In this document: positions 17,951-28,127 of the stretch, one piece after another
Layout of the letters: each line of letters starts with the position of its first letter
How positions within the stretch are numbered: position 1 is the stretch's first letter
NCBI GenBank assembly: GCA_903910555.1
Contig: CAIVZZ010000015.1
Location: 124,001 to 188,000, forward strand
Length of the DNA stretch: 64,000 nt
Reading direction: 5' to 3'
Origin: an uncultured Gemmatimonadota bacterium
GTDB lineage: Bacteria; Gemmatimonadota; Gemmatimonadetes; Gemmatimonadales; Gemmatimonadaceae
The notes under the pieces: model-generated
Databases searched by the model: none
The model's input: only the letters and a program-made list of their open reading frames with translations
Told to the model about the DNA's origin: nothing
Made by a program: the position numbers and the translations under genes

Positions 17951-18942
17951 CAGTCCTCCTCCCCGCGCAATCCGCGCGTCATGAGCTCGACGAGCGCCCA
18001 GCGCGCAGGCTGACGCTCGAACAGCACCCGATGCACTGCATTCACGATGGGCATTTCGATTTCCTCGCGTCCGGCGAGCGCTTTCGCACTTTCCGTCGTC
18101 ACGACTCCCTCTGCCACCGTCTCGCGACCCGCGAGCACTTCGGTCAGCGTTGCGCCGCGTCCGATTTCCAGTCCAACATTTCTGTTGCGGCTCAGCGCAC
18201 CGGTGCATGTGAGCACCAGGTCGCCGACGCCGGCGAGACCGGCGAACGTCGCGGGACGCGCGCCGAGTTTTACGCCGAGCCTGACGATCTCGGCGAGCCC
18301 GCGCGTGATCAACGCGGCGCGTGCGTTGAAACCGAGGCCCAATCCATCGGAAATGCCCGTCGCGACCGCCATGACATTTTTCAGAGCGCCCGCGAGCTCG
18401 ACGCCAACCACATCGTCGTGCGTGTACACGCGAAACCCCGGCGAACTCAGCGCTTGCTGCGCCTGAACCGCGGCCTTCGCGTTCGCACTCGCTGCCACGA
18501 CCGCGGTCGGCTGACGCGCAGCAACCTCGAACGCGAAGCTCGGTCCTGACAGCGCCACCACGGGATGGCCCGCGAACTCTTCGCCGATCACATCGGTCAT
18601 CAGCGCGAGACGCTGACGCTCGATTCCCTTCGTCGCGACGACAAGCGTCGCACCTGGCGTGACCCACGCCTTCCCCGCGGACGACACATCACGCAGTACA
18701 TGACTCGGCGTGGCGTACACGATCAACTCAGCGCCGCTCACCGCCGCTTCGTGATCCGGCGTCGCACGCAACTCCGCGTGCAGCTGTATGCCCGACAAAA
18801 AGCGCGGATTCTCGTGGCCGTCGTTGATCGCGTCGGCGACGTCGGGCTCGTACGCCCAGACGATGGTCTGATGGCCGTTTTCGGCGAGAAGATTCGCGAG
18901 CGCCGTTCCCCACGCGCCCGCTCCGATGACCGCACACTTCAT
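17950..18942 (-). CDS. gpsA: NAD(P)-dependent glycerol-3-phosphate dehydrogenase
   Basis: GpsA makes sn-glycerol-3-phosphate from dihydroxyacetone phosphate for phospholipid synthesis. The Rossmann motif VIGAGAWGTALANLLAENGH is at residues 5-24, VVATKGIE near residue 100, catalytic Lys in ELAGALKNVMAVATG near residue 185, and GLAGVGDLVLTC near residue 240. Length 330 is normal. It overlaps plsY by 4 nt; together they make and acylate glycerol-3-phosphate. Confidence 0.97.
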   Translation of the reverse strand: MKCAVIGAGAWGTALANLLAENGHQTIVWAYEPDVADAINDGHENPRFLSGIQLHAELRATPDHEAAVSGAELIVYATPSHVLRDVSSAGKAWVTPGATLVVATKGIERQRLALMTDVIGEEFAGHPVVALSGPSFAFEVAARQPTAVVAASANAKAAVQAQQALSSPGFRVYTHDDVVGVELAGALKNVMAVATGISDGLGLGFNARAALITRGLAEIVRLGVKLGARPATFAGLAGVGDLVLTCTGALSRNRNVGLEIGRGATLTEVLAGRETVAEGVVTTESAKALAGREEIEMPIVNAVHRVLFERQPARWALVELMTRGLRGEED

Positions 18943-19568
18943 GAACTGCGCTCCTTCTTCTTGAAGAGCCGTGATTCAGTGCCGTTGCGCAGTCGCGTGA
19001 TGTTCGCGCGGTGCGTCCAGCAGATGAACGCCGCCACAACGAGCGCGCCCCAGAGCACCGGAGAAACTCCGCGGTCGATCCAAACGAGGAGCGGAAAAAG
19101 TACCGCAGCGCTTATAGAACCGAGCGACATGTACGCCGAATACCAAACGACGGCGATGCACGCGACGACGGTGATCAGCATTGGCCCCGGCACCAGCACG
19201 AGGAAAACGCCGGTCGCAGTCGCCACTCCTTTCCCGCCGCCTTTCCAGAGCAGGAACACGGGCTTTGCGTGTCCCGCGATGGCCGCGATACCATACGCGA
19301 GCGCCCACCAGAGTGCGCTATCGCTCCCCGGCGGCCCCGCATTGAGCAGCCGCGGAAGAAGGAGGACTGGCAACGCACCCTTCGCAAGATCCAGCAGCAG
19401 CACGACTACTGCAGCGCCGGCACCGAGGTTTCGGTAGACGTTTGTCGCGCCGAGGTTGCCCGAGCCGACCGTGCGCAAGTCGATCCCCTTGATCAATCGT
19501 CCCGCGAGATACGCCGACGGAAAGGATCCCGCGACGTACGCAATGATCAGACCGACAGCAGGATGCAT
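18939..19568 (-). CDS. plsY: Acyl-phosphate:glycerol-3-phosphate acyltransferase PlsY
   Basis: A polytopic inner-membrane enzyme that transfers an acyl group from acyl-phosphate to glycerol-3-phosphate, the first step of phosphatidic acid synthesis. Family loops are visible: GSFPSAYLAGRL (residues 15-26), DLRTVGSGNLGATNVYRNLG (31-50), DLAKGALPVLL and HAKPVFLLWKGGGKGVATA. Length 209 is typical. It follows der by 19 nt and overlaps gpsA by 4 nt. plsX is not in the window. Confidence 0.96.
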   Translation of the reverse strand: MHPAVGLIIAYVAGSFPSAYLAGRLIKGIDLRTVGSGNLGATNVYRNLGAGAAVVVLLLDLAKGALPVLLLPRLLNAGPPGSDSALWWALAYGIAAIAGHAKPVFLLWKGGGKGVATATGVFLVLVPGPMLITVVACIAVVWYSAYMSLGSISAAVLFPLLVWIDRGVSPVLWGALVVAAFICWTHRANITRLRNGTESRLFKKKERSS

Positions 19569-19587
19569 TCGTCCGGTTATCGCGGAG

Positions 19588-20913
19588 TCAATTCGCGTTG
19601 CTGCCCGACTTGCGGCGCATGAGGATCTTCAACGGATTTCCCTTGAAGCCCCAGAACTCGCGGAACCCATTGTGCAGGTAGCGGATATAGTGCTCTGCCA
19701 CGAGCTCGGGGTTGTTTCCAAACACGGCGATCGCCGGCGGGTTGGTCTCCACCTGCGTTGCGTAGTTCAGTTTGATTTCGTGCCCGGCGGCCTGCGGCGG
19801 CTGACGGCGCGCGAGCAGCTCTTGAAGCGCGTCGTTCACCTGTGAAGTCGTGATGCGCTTTCGGCGCTCTTCGTCGACCTCGGTGATGACGTCGAGAACT
19901 TTCGTGACTCGCTGGCCGGTGAGCGCCGATGTAAAGAGAAACGGAACGAATTTCAGGAATGGGGCCTTCTCGGCGCACTCTTTCTCAAACTTCTGCGCTG
20001 TTTTATCGCCCTTCTCTTCTTTGATGTCCCACTTGTTCACGATCATGATCAGGCCGCGCCCCGCTTCCCATGCGAGTGCCGCGATTTTGAGATCCTGATT
20101 GTGGAGTCCTTCGGTCGCGTCGATGAGTAACAGGCAAATATCGGAGCGATCGATCGCGCGGCGCGTGCGCAGCGACGAATAAAATTCAATTCCATCGTCG
20201 AGCTTCGACTGACGGCGCAGACCCGCCGTGTCGACGAAGATCATCCGGCGGCCGTGGAAGGTGAACGGGGTGTCGATCGAGTCGCGCGTGGTGCCGGCGA
20301 CGTTTGATACAACAAGACGCTCTTCACCGAGCAGCTTATTGATGAAGAGCGACTTGCCGACGTTCGGACGGCCGATCACGGCGATGCGAAGATCGTCGCC
20401 CGTCACGTCGTCCTGCTCGGGCGGAAGTTTCTTGACGAGCTCGTCGAGAAGGTCGCCGGAGTTCTTTCCGTTCTGTGCGGATACGGGAAGCGGATCGCCC
20501 GCGCCCAATTTGTAAAACTCGTAGTAGTCCGTGCTGCGTGGGTCGTCGACCTTGTTGGCCACGACCAGCCACGGCTTTCCCGATTCGCGCAGCAGCTCGG
20601 CGACGCGCGCATCGCTCGGATGCACGCCCACCTGCGAATCGACGACGAGCAGCATCATGTCCGCTTCTTCAATCGCCTGTGCGACCTGTTTGCGGATCTC
20701 GATGTCCATCGGGAGCGTCGAGTCTTCGCGCAGACCGCCGGTATCGACGAGCCAGAATGCGCGCGCATTCCACTCGGCGCGTCCGTAGTGGCGATCGCGC
20801 GTGGTGCCGGGCTCGTCACTGACGATGGCGGCATCGCTTCCCATGATGCGATTGAACAGCGACGACTTGCCGACGTTCGGTCTGCCAATGATTGCTACGA
20901 CCGGGAGACTCAT
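19588..20913 (-). CDS. der: Ribosome biogenesis GTPase Der (EngA)
   Basis: Der has two tandem GTPase domains and a C-terminal KH-like domain and matures the 50S subunit. The first G domain shows [12 protein letters not shown] (residues 11-22), DTGG and NKVD. The second shows [12 protein letters not shown] near residue 186, DTAGL and NKWD. Length 441 is normal. It overlaps the DUF512 gene by 4 nt. The order DUF512-der-plsY-gpsA is also known from Clostridia. Confidence 0.97.
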   Translation of the reverse strand: MSLPVVAIIGRPNVGKSSLFNRIMGSDAAIVSDEPGTTRDRHYGRAEWNARAFWLVDTGGLREDSTLPMDIEIRKQVAQAIEEADMMLLVVDSQVGVHPSDARVAELLRESGKPWLVVANKVDDPRSTDYYEFYKLGAGDPLPVSAQNGKNSGDLLDELVKKLPPEQDDVTGDDLRIAVIGRPNVGKSLFINKLLGEERLVVSNVAGTTRDSIDTPFTFHGRRMIFVDTAGLRRQSKLDDGIEFYSSLRTRRAIDRSDICLLLIDATEGLHNQDLKIAALAWEAGRGLIMIVNKWDIKEEKGDKTAQKFEKECAEKAPFLKFVPFLFTSALTGQRVTKVLDVITEVDEERRKRITTSQVNDALQELLARRQPPQAAGHEIKLNYATQVETNPPAIAVFGNNPELVAEHYIRYLHNGFREFWGFKGNPLKILMRRKSGSNAN

Positions 20914-22214
20914 GCGGCCCCCGCAGTCTCGGACGCGAGCGGCGAGCCCTCGAGTTCGAGGACATCGATGAAATCGTATGACGCATACACAGGCATCGGA
21001 AATTCTTCCCGCACGACAGAGAACGCTTCGTCGTCGAGAAAGAGTCCGTTTTCGTTGATTGTTTCGGCGGGTATCAAAGCCATATCCAGATCGGTGCGAG
21101 CGCCCAGTACGCGCCGTATATCGGCACCAACTAGAAGGCCTGCGGTGGTGGTGGTGGGACCAAACAAAGAATTTTCCGCGTGGATCAATTCAAAACGCGC
21201 GCCGGTTGCATCGGCGAGCTGTTCGAGCAGCGGCGGCATCAGCGGCATCATTGATGTGCCGGTGACGATGCCGATGTGCTTCCCGTCAAGGCGAGGCAAA
21301 CGCGAGAGGCCGTCCGCGACGCGCTCGCGCAACGCCGTAACCGAGCCGACGCCGTTTTCGATCTGCGGGTAGTCGCCGTAGAACGAGGGCGGCGGGAGCT
21401 CGCGGCCGGCGAGCAGATAGAGCTCATCCGAACCCGAGACCCAGGTGAAGCCGCGTTCTTTGCGGCTCTTCTCGCCCCATTTCTCGGCCGTCTCGAGAAT
21501 TCGACCGGCGTTCGCGGCGTTCATCGATTCGCCAGTGTAGAGATGCGAGAACTGCGTGAGCCCCACGGGCACGAGTGCCACCGTGAGGCAGGACTCGCCC
21601 ATGGCGTAGAGATCAGAAAGCGATTCTTCGAGCACGTCGCCGTCGTTTAGCCCGGGGACGATCACCATCTGTCCGTGGAACTGGATCCCGCCCGCAGTGA
21701 GCGTGCCGAGCTGCTCGAGAATATTCGGGACACGCGGATTGTTGAGTAATTTTTTGCGCGCTTCCCACGGCGTGGCGTGCACGCTCACATAGAGCGGAGA
21801 GAGTCGATACTCGAGAATGCGCGCCACGTCGCGCTCTTTGACGTTCGAGAGCGTCGCGAAGTTTCCGTATGCGAACGAGAGACGATAGTCGTCGTCGCGA
21901 ATGTAGAGCGGGCGGCGCAGTCCTTTCGGGAGTCCTTCGACGAAACAGAACTCGCAGCGGTTGGCGCAGCGACGAACCGTGGGCGGCTCAAGCTCGAGTC
22001 CCATCGGTTCGCTTTCCGGGCGCTCGACATCGTACACGACGAGCTCACCATCCGGCTGCTTCGCTTCGATCTCGAGCGTTTCCTCGGCGGTTAGAAATTC
22101 CCAATCGAGGAAATCGTCGAGCTGGCGCCCGTTCACCGTGAGCAGCTCAGTACCTGGGAGAATCCCCAGTTCCTCAGCAATGCTTCCGGGGTTGATGCGG
22201 GCAACCTTAATCAT
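20910..22214 (-). CDS. DUF512 radical-SAM-like protein with N-terminal PDZ domain
   Basis: A protein of 434 residues. The first 60 or so form a PDZ-like domain ([23 protein letters not shown]). The core has [18 protein letters not shown] near residues 81-98, a CX3CX2C iron-sulphur site of radical-SAM type, followed by the conserved [16 protein letters not shown]. The DUF512 family is widespread next to der in Firmicutes and cyanobacteria, and its reaction is unknown. It starts the der-plsY-gpsA-merR-surE-pcm run. The start ATG has no clear Shine-Dalgarno. Confidence 0.9.
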   Translation of the reverse strand: MIKVARINPGSIAEELGILPGTELLTVNGRQLDDFLDWEFLTAEETLEIEAKQPDGELVVYDVERPESEPMGLELEPPTVRRCANRCEFCFVEGLPKGLRRPLYIRDDDYRLSFAYGNFATLSNVKERDVARILEYRLSPLYVSVHATPWEARKKLLNNPRVPNILEQLGTLTAGGIQFHGQMVIVPGLNDGDVLEESLSDLYAMGESCLTVALVPVGLTQFSHLYTGESMNAANAGRILETAEKWGEKSRKERGFTWVSGSDELYLLAGRELPPPSFYGDYPQIENGVGSVTALRERVADGLSRLPRLDGKHIGIVTGTSMMPLMPPLLEQLADATGARFELIHAENSLFGPTTTTAGLLVGADIRRVLGARTDLDMALIPAETINENGLFLDDEAFSVVREEFPMPVYASYDFIDVLELEGSPLASETAGAA

Positions 22215-22268
22215 ATCATGTAACTTATCAAACTAAGGGCTCGAAAACAATGCCCCAGAACGACTTGG

Positions 22269-23429
22269 CTAACTTTTCTTTGCGATCGCCTCGAGAATAT
22301 CGGCCGTCGTCCGCCCAGTTTCCCGCGCTACGCGCCTAACATCCTCGTACTCGGCTTTGGCGCGCTCGCCACCGCCGGGGAGTTGGACGGTTTTTACCGC
22401 GACGTCGTGGCCAAAGACGGCCACGGAGCCCTCCTTTCTCGGGAGCGCTCGGCGGCTGACGGAAGTCCTGCGTACCCCGATCGTGCTGCTCTCGCGGAGC
22501 AGCAGCTCTTCCAAGCGGGTCGCATCGGCCGGACGGCAGAGGACTTCGATCCGCACGCCGGGGCGGCCCTTCTTCATTGATGTATGAAGCAGCGTCACAT
22601 CGAGCGCGCCGCCGTCTCGCAGGAGATCCGCTGCAGCCGCGAGATATTCGCCCGTCATGTCGTCGATATCCGCGGCGAGGAGCGAGAGCGTCTCGGAATC
22701 GTTCGACGCGCCGACCAGCTCCCCGACAATAATTCGCAGGACGTTCGCGCGCCCTTTGGGATCTTTCGTGCCCGCGCCGTATCCGCTCTTCAACGGCTGA
22801 TATTCTGCTGGTGGTGTGCCCAGCGAGAGCACCTTCACGAGGGCGGCTCCCGTTGGCGTGGTGAGTTCCCCGCTCTCCGGCGGGCCGTTCCGAACGGACT
22901 GCCCCTCGAGGAGCCGCAGTGTTGCCGGCGCGGGAACGGCGAGACGGCCGTGCGCGGCGTCGACGAAGCCGTCACCGAGCGCGATCGTGCCGCAATACAC
23001 GGAGGTCACGCCGATGAGATCAAATCCCCAGATCGACCCGACGATATCCAGAATCGCGTCCACCGCGCCGACTTCGTGCAGGTGCACTTTCTCGATTGTC
23101 GTGCCGTGAATCTCCGCTTCGCAGTAGGCGACGGCTTCAAACGCGGCGTTCGCCTTTTCTTTCACGTGCGCAGGCGCGGACGATGCGTCGACGATCGCTT
23201 TGAGATGTTTGAGATGGCGGCCGTGCGGCTGCGGCGGAATATCGAAATCCACTTTCCAGCTGGCGATCTCGCCGCGCTTCACGCGTTCGATGCGGACGCC
23301 GATTCCGTCGAGGCCGAGCGTCGCGGGCAGCGCGCGCAGCCAGTCGGGATCGAGCCCGAGATCGAGCAGCGCGCCGAGGGTCATGTCGCCGGCTATGCCA
23401 CTGAATGGATCGAGGATTGCAATCGTCAC
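22269..23429 (-). CDS. larC: Nickel pincer cofactor biosynthesis protein LarC
   Basis: LarC inserts nickel into the pyridinium bis-thiocarboxylate cofactor used by lactate racemase and other enzymes. The family start DPFSGIAGDMTLGALLDLG is at residues 7-25; LHEVGAVDAILDIVG and the C-terminal half with RKEGSVAVFG are also typical. Length 386 is full-length in one frame, unlike the split frameshifted larC of Lactobacillus. The start is GTG. larA, larB and larE are not in the window, so the nickel enzyme served is unknown. Confidence 0.9.
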   Translation of the reverse strand: MTIAILDPFSGIAGDMTLGALLDLGLDPDWLRALPATLGLDGIGVRIERVKRGEIASWKVDFDIPPQPHGRHLKHLKAIVDASSAPAHVKEKANAAFEAVAYCEAEIHGTTIEKVHLHEVGAVDAILDIVGSIWGFDLIGVTSVYCGTIALGDGFVDAAHGRLAVPAPATLRLLEGQSVRNGPPESGELTTPTGAALVKVLSLGTPPAEYQPLKSGYGAGTKDPKGRANVLRIIVGELVGASNDSETLSLLAADIDDMTGEYLAAAADLLRDGGALDVTLLHTSMKKGRPGVRIEVLCRPADATRLEELLLRESSTIGVRRTSVSRRALPRKEGSVAVFGHDVAVKTVQLPGGGERAKAEYEDVRRVARETGRTTADILEAIAKKS

Positions 23430-23465
23430 GATGCAGAATGCAGAAGAGGAATGCGGATCATCGAA

Positions 23466-24611
23466 CTACCAACGATAGCTGGCGCCAGAACCCGTATTGA
23501 ATACCACTACTTCCGCATCTTTCGCGACTAATCCGGCGGCGACCATTTTCTTTGCCACAGCGATTCCGCAACCGCCCTCCGGTGCGGCGTCTATTCCGCT
23601 CGTTGATGCGAGGTGGAACGTCGCGGCGCGAATCTCTTCTTCGCTCGCGGCGAACGCGCCTCCGTTGCTCTCTTTGATCGTGCGGAGCGTCCAGCGATCG
23701 CCGAACGGACCCGGCACGCGAAGGCCGCTCGCGTGCGTCGCCGGATTCTCCCACGCCGTCGCGCGATCCGCGCCCTCATTGAATGCGCGAACGAGCGGCA
23801 TGCATCCCTCGGCCTGAGCGATCACCATCTTCGGCCTTTTCGTTTCGGGCGGCAGCCATCCCCATTCGATCATCTCGCCGATCGCCTTCCAGATTCCAAT
23901 CGTCCCTTCGCCGCCGCCGGTCGGGTATACGATCGCATCGGGAAGCTTCCAACCCAACTGTTCGGCAACTTCATACCCCATCGTCTTCATCCCCTCCACG
24001 CGATACGGCTCGCGCACAGTGGCGACGTTGAAATAGCCGCTCTCCTTTGCGAACGCCATCGTCGCCTTGCCTGCGTCGCCGATGTGCCCGTCTACCAGCT
24101 CCAGCTGTGCGCCGTACGCGCGGATGCTGCCCAGAATCGGCGGCGGCGTAGTCGCAGGTGCGTAAATGCGCGCGGGCATGTGCGCGGCCGCAGCATATGC
24201 AGCGAGCGCGATGCCCGCGTTGCCCGCTGTCGGCACACACACACCGGGGAGCCCGAGCGCCTTCGCGCGCGTCACAGCCATGCAGAGTCCGCGTGCCTTG
24301 AAACTCGCAGTGGGATTCAACCCCTCGTCCTTCACCCACAGCCGCGCGACGCCAACTTCTTTCGCGATGTGCGGCAACTCTGTGAGAGGAGTCATACCCT
24401 CACCAATAGAGACGCGCTGCTCTCCTTCGAGAATCGGCATCGCGGCGTGATAGCGCCACATTGAGCAAATCGAACCAATCGCGCTGCGCGGGACGGGCGC
24501 AAGTTTTACTGAGAGCGGCTGGCCACAGTCCGGGCACACCGACGCAAGCCGGTCACCCTGAGCGGTATAGGCACAAGCCGAGCAATGGAGTGTCCACTTC
24601 GATGCAGTCAT
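23466..24611 (-). CDS. thrC: Threonine synthase (PLP-dependent)
   Basis: A fold-type II PLP enzyme of 381 residues. A zinc-ribbon-like N-terminus (CSAC near residues 9-12, CPDC near 25-28) precedes the catalytic domain; the PLP lysine is in NPTASFKARG near residue 105 and the phosphate loop in TGGGEGT near residue 220. Such ribbon-bearing proteins are usually threonine synthase, converting O-phosphohomoserine to threonine. It overlaps uvrC by 4 nt. A related PLP lyase cannot be fully excluded. Confidence 0.85.
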   Translation of the reverse strand: MTASKWTLHCSACAYTAQGDRLASVCPDCGQPLSVKLAPVPRSAIGSICSMWRYHAAMPILEGEQRVSIGEGMTPLTELPHIAKEVGVARLWVKDEGLNPTASFKARGLCMAVTRAKALGLPGVCVPTAGNAGIALAAYAAAAHMPARIYAPATTPPPILGSIRAYGAQLELVDGHIGDAGKATMAFAKESGYFNVATVREPYRVEGMKTMGYEVAEQLGWKLPDAIVYPTGGGEGTIGIWKAIGEMIEWGWLPPETKRPKMVIAQAEGCMPLVRAFNEGADRATAWENPATHASGLRVPGPFGDRWTLRTIKESNGGAFAASEEEIRAATFHLASTSGIDAAPEGGCGIAVAKKMVAAGLVAKDAEVVVFNTGSGASYRW

Positions 24612-26476
24612 GTTGTGTTTTCTGAATCGTCTGGAGGACGAGAAATAAGTGTGGGATCAGATTGCTTTAGTGCTTCGAGCATTTTCGTCGCGGCGCTCAC
24701 GGACCAGCCTGGAAGCTCGGCAACCTGTTCCGGAGTCGAGTCACGAACGCCCTGAATGCTGCCGAACTTCGTCAGCAATGCGCGCCGCTTCACCGGCCCG
24801 ACGCCGGGAATTTTCAACAGCTCCGACGTCACCGTGCGGATCGTACGCCGCTTGCGATTGTAGGTGACGGCCGTGCGGTGCGCTTCGTCGCGCGCCTGCT
24901 GTAGAAGTCTAAGCGCGGGCGACCGCCGCGGCAGGCGCAGCGGCTCGGATTTTCCATTTACGAAGATCTCTTCTTCGCGCTTGGCGAGCGAAATGAGCGG
25001 CAGCGTTGTGAGACCGAGTTCGCCGAGAGCCTCTGCCGCCGATGACAGCTGCCCCTTCCCGCCGTCGACCATGACGAGATCGGGGAGCGGCTTTTTTTCG
25101 TCCACCCGCCGCCGGAAATAACGCGAGACGACCTCGCGCATCGACGCAAAATCGTCCGGTCCGTGCGCTTCATCGACGGTCTTTACCTTCATCGTGCGAT
25201 ACTCGGACCGGCGGGGCCGGCCGTTCTCGAACCATACGATCGACCCAACATTGTCGCGCCCCTGAGCGGTCGACATGTCGAAACAGACGATGCTCCGCGG
25301 AATCTTGTGCAGCCCGAGTTCGCGACCGAGGTCGTACACAGGATCTGCGGCGCGCTCGTCTGCCTCAAGTCCGGCGAGCTTGAACTCTTCGAGCAAATGC
25401 CGCGCGTTCTGCTCCGCGAGATCGATCAGCTCGCGGCGCGACCCACGCTCCGGAATTCGCACCTGCGTCGCCTTGCCGAGCGCCTCCTCGACCAGCGGAC
25501 GATCTTCGAAATCGAATGGAATAAGGAGTTCCGCGCCGCGTTCCGGTGAGTTCAAATAGCTCGCGACGAGAAAGGCACCGAGCACTTCAGGATCCGGTTC
25601 GTTGTCGATGTTCTCAAGGAACCGGTGCTCGCGCCCGAGCAGCTTGCCACCGCGAATGCGCAGGATCGTCACGCAGGCGTCCTCACCATCGCGCGCGTAG
25701 CCGACCACATCGCGTTCGCCACCCTCGACCTCGAGCACGACGGTCGGCTCTTCCATGTGCTGGAGATGCATGACGGCGTCGCGCAGTTCTGCCGCACGTT
25801 CATAATCCATCTCATCAGATGCGGCGTTCATGCGCGCGGTCACGCGGCGCACCACTTCGTCCGTGCGACCATCGAGAAAGACGAGCACTTCTTCGATCAT
25901 CGCGCGGTAATCTTCGAGCGACTGCGCAAAAATGCACGGTCCCTTGCAGCGCTTGATGTAATAGTCGAGACAGGCGCGCTCCGGCATTTGATCCGGCATG
26001 TCCCAGCTGCAGGAGCGCACCGTGAACACACGCTTCACGAGGTTCAGCGCACGGCGCATCGCACCGACATCGGTGTACGGCCCGAAGTAGCGCGCTCCAT
26101 CGTTCAGCAGGCGGCGCGTGACGAACACACGCGGATACGCCTCTTGCACGGTGACCTTCACGTACGGATATGTCTTGTCGTCGCGCAGCAGAATATTGAA
26201 GCGCGGACGGTGTTCTTTGATCAGGTTGTACTCGAGCAGCAGCGCCTGCGTCTCGGACGGGACGACGATCGTCTCGAGATCCGTCACAAGCGCCATGAGC
26301 ATCTGCGTCTTGGGGCTGCTGAACTGCTCTGCGTAATAGCTCCGCACGCGAGGGCGAAGGCGTTTGGCCTTCCCCACATACAGCACGGTGCCGTCCGCGC
26401 CCTTCCACAGATAGACGCCGGGCGTCTCCGGGAGGTGCGCGAGCTTTGATGCGATCTGTTCAGGAATCGGCTGCAT
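24608..26476 (-). CDS. uvrC: Excinuclease ABC subunit UvrC
   Basis: UvrC makes both incisions in nucleotide excision repair. The GIY-YIG nuclease is at the N-terminus (GVYLWKG and VLYVGKAKRLRPRV, residues 20-45). A UVR motif lies near residue 220, the RNase H-like endonuclease includes CFDMSTAQGRDNVGSIV and VDGGKGQL, and helix-hairpin-helix repeats are near the end (LLKIPGVGPVKRRALL). Length 622 is typical. A promoter-like pair lies directly upstream, with its -10 next to the start codon. Confidence 0.97.
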   Translation of the reverse strand: MQPIPEQIASKLAHLPETPGVYLWKGADGTVLYVGKAKRLRPRVRSYYAEQFSSPKTQMLMALVTDLETIVVPSETQALLLEYNLIKEHRPRFNILLRDDKTYPYVKVTVQEAYPRVFVTRRLLNDGARYFGPYTDVGAMRRALNLVKRVFTVRSCSWDMPDQMPERACLDYYIKRCKGPCIFAQSLEDYRAMIEEVLVFLDGRTDEVVRRVTARMNAASDEMDYERAAELRDAVMHLQHMEEPTVVLEVEGGERDVVGYARDGEDACVTILRIRGGKLLGREHRFLENIDNEPDPEVLGAFLVASYLNSPERGAELLIPFDFEDRPLVEEALGKATQVRIPERGSRRELIDLAEQNARHLLEEFKLAGLEADERAADPVYDLGRELGLHKIPRSIVCFDMSTAQGRDNVGSIVWFENGRPRRSEYRTMKVKTVDEAHGPDDFASMREVVSRYFRRRVDEKKPLPDLVMVDGGKGQLSSAAEALGELGLTTLPLISLAKREEEIFVNGKSEPLRLPRRSPALRLLQQARDEAHRTAVTYNRKRRTIRTVTSELLKIPGVGPVKRRALLTKFGSIQGVRDSTPEQVAELPGWSVSAATKMLEALKQSDPTLISRPPDDSENTT

Positions 26477-26478
26477 TA

Positions 26479-26507
26479 TCTAGAATCAAATCTAGAACGC
26501 AAGTCAA
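26479..26507 (-). promoter_or_regulatory. Possible sigma-70 promoter of uvrC
   Basis: On the - strand TTGACT (26507-26502) and TCTAGA (26484-26479) are separated by 17 nt. The -10 ends 2 nt before the uvrC ATG, so transcription would begin at about the start codon, implying a leaderless message or a later start. It overlaps the murJ stop region. Confidence 0.3.
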
Positions 26508-28126
26508 CTCGCGCGGCGGAACACTCGAAAAATCCGCTCACGGAACTCGGCGGCCTCGGGTATACCCGCGCGACTGGTGATAAACAGGTACGCAAAGCCG
26601 TACACCGACAGTGCCACTGCGGCGAGGTAGACCGGATGTTCAACGCCCATCGCGCGTTTCACGGCGAACGCGATCGCCGCGGCCACGGCTGCGGCGCTCC
26701 AAAGGCCTGCTATCCGTGCGGCCGGAATTCCGGTGACGCCGATCTTTGCGTTCATCGCGCGGCGCAGCAGGAAGAACTCGAGCCACGCTGCTATCCCAGC
26801 TGATGCCGTGAGTCCTGCAACACCCCACTTCTGTGATATGCCAAGCCATCCCGGAAGCAGCAGCGCGGCGATGTAGCCGAGAACCAGCGTGAGCGCCACG
26901 CGAATCATCGCGAACTTGAGCGGCGTTACCGTGTCGCGCTGTGCATACCATGCGGAGCTGTAGAGACGCCCCATCGTACCGGCGAGCAATCCGACTGCCG
27001 ATCCGGCGAGCACGCCCCACACCCACACGGTTCCGTCACGCGTAAACTCTCCGCTCTGATAGAGCGCGCCGGCGATAATATCGCCGAGCAGGAGAAATGC
27101 AGCGGCCGAGGGAATGATGTAGAACGCAATCCGACGAAGTCCTTCGTCCAGGCGTGTTCGAATTTCCGACGCAACATCCGCCTCACCGCCGACCGCGGCT
27201 GACATCGCCGGCAGCTCCGACGCGGCGATCGCCATTCCAAAGAGCGAGATCGGCAGCATGGAGACGTTCTGTGCGTAGCCGAGCACGGCGACCGCTCCGC
27301 CAATCAGATAGGACGCGAGCCACTGATCGACATAGCCGCTGATCTGAACGACGCCGCGTCCAAAGAAGACCGGGCCGAAATTCGTGACCACCGTGCGCAC
27401 GTTCTTCGCGCGAATATCGAGCGACAAACGCAGCTTTCTCTCGAGCGTAAGCAGCGTAGGCAGCTGTACGGCAAGCTGCAGCGCGGCGCCTGCGACCGAT
27501 GCAACCGCAACGAGCATGACGAGGTTCGCCTGATCCACTCCGCCGCCGAAAATGAGCAGCGCCGCGATCATCGCGATATTCCACGCGACCGGAGAGACGT
27601 ACGACAAAAAAAATCGCCGGCGCGAGTTGAGAATTCCGAGGCACCACGCCGACAACACCAGCAGGCCGACGCCCGGGAACATCGCCTGCACGAGGCGCAC
27701 CGTGAGTTCGCGCTTGTCGCCGGCGAATCCCGGCGTGAGCACATCTATCAGGTACGGCGCGGTCAGTACGCCGATGGTGACCAGCACGGTCGCAATGAGC
27801 GCGAGCAGCGCAAAGATCGCGCCGGCCACGCGTCCCGCTTCTTCCTCGTCGCCTTCGGCCAGCAGCCGTGCGTAGACAGGAATGAACGACGCAGACAACA
27901 CACCTTCTCCAAACAGATTCTGGAGAAAGTTCGGAATCTTGATCGCGGCACTGAACGCGTCCGCGGAGTCCGAGGTGCCGAGATATTTCGTAAAATAGTG
28001 CGACCGCACGAGCCCCATGATGCGGCTGAGAAAAATCCCGGCCGCAACCAACAGCGCCCCGCCCGTCGACTTGGTGCGGCGGTCCGGCGCGGCCTTTGGC
28101 TCGTCCGCCGGAGTTGTCAACAACAT
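26504..28126 (-). CDS. murJ: Lipid II flippase MurJ
   Basis: MurJ moves lipid II across the inner membrane. It has 540 residues with about 14 hydrophobic segments. The family start GIFLSRIMGLVRSHYFTKYLG is near residues 31-51, followed by DAFSAAIKIPNFLQNLFGEG. Its charged-cavity arginines are in the early helices. It ends just before uvrC and begins 1 nt after the bshC stop, in the bshC-murJ-uvrC-thrC run. Confidence 0.95.
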   Translation of the reverse strand: MLLTTPADEPKAAPDRRTKSTGGALLVAAGIFLSRIMGLVRSHYFTKYLGTSDSADAFSAAIKIPNFLQNLFGEGVLSASFIPVYARLLAEGDEEEAGRVAGAIFALLALIATVLVTIGVLTAPYLIDVLTPGFAGDKRELTVRLVQAMFPGVGLLVLSAWCLGILNSRRRFFLSYVSPVAWNIAMIAALLIFGGGVDQANLVMLVAVASVAGAALQLAVQLPTLLTLERKLRLSLDIRAKNVRTVVTNFGPVFFGRGVVQISGYVDQWLASYLIGGAVAVLGYAQNVSMLPISLFGMAIAASELPAMSAAVGGEADVASEIRTRLDEGLRRIAFYIIPSAAAFLLLGDIIAGALYQSGEFTRDGTVWVWGVLAGSAVGLLAGTMGRLYSSAWYAQRDTVTPLKFAMIRVALTLVLGYIAALLLPGWLGISQKWGVAGLTASAGIAAWLEFFLLRRAMNAKIGVTGIPAARIAGLWSAAAVAAAIAFAVKRAMGVEHPVYLAAVALSVYGFAYLFITSRAGIPEAAEFRERIFRVFRRAS

Positions 28127-28127
28127 T

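Noticed and set aside
17951-18667. A long N-terminal extension of the MerR regulator
   Set aside because: The upstream part runs out of phase through gpsA and is Arg-rich nonsense; the MerR domain begins at the ATG that overlaps the gpsA stop.
23430-23465. Short GCAGAAT-like repeat between larC and thrC
   Set aside because: Two similar units only, with no second arm and no hairpin.
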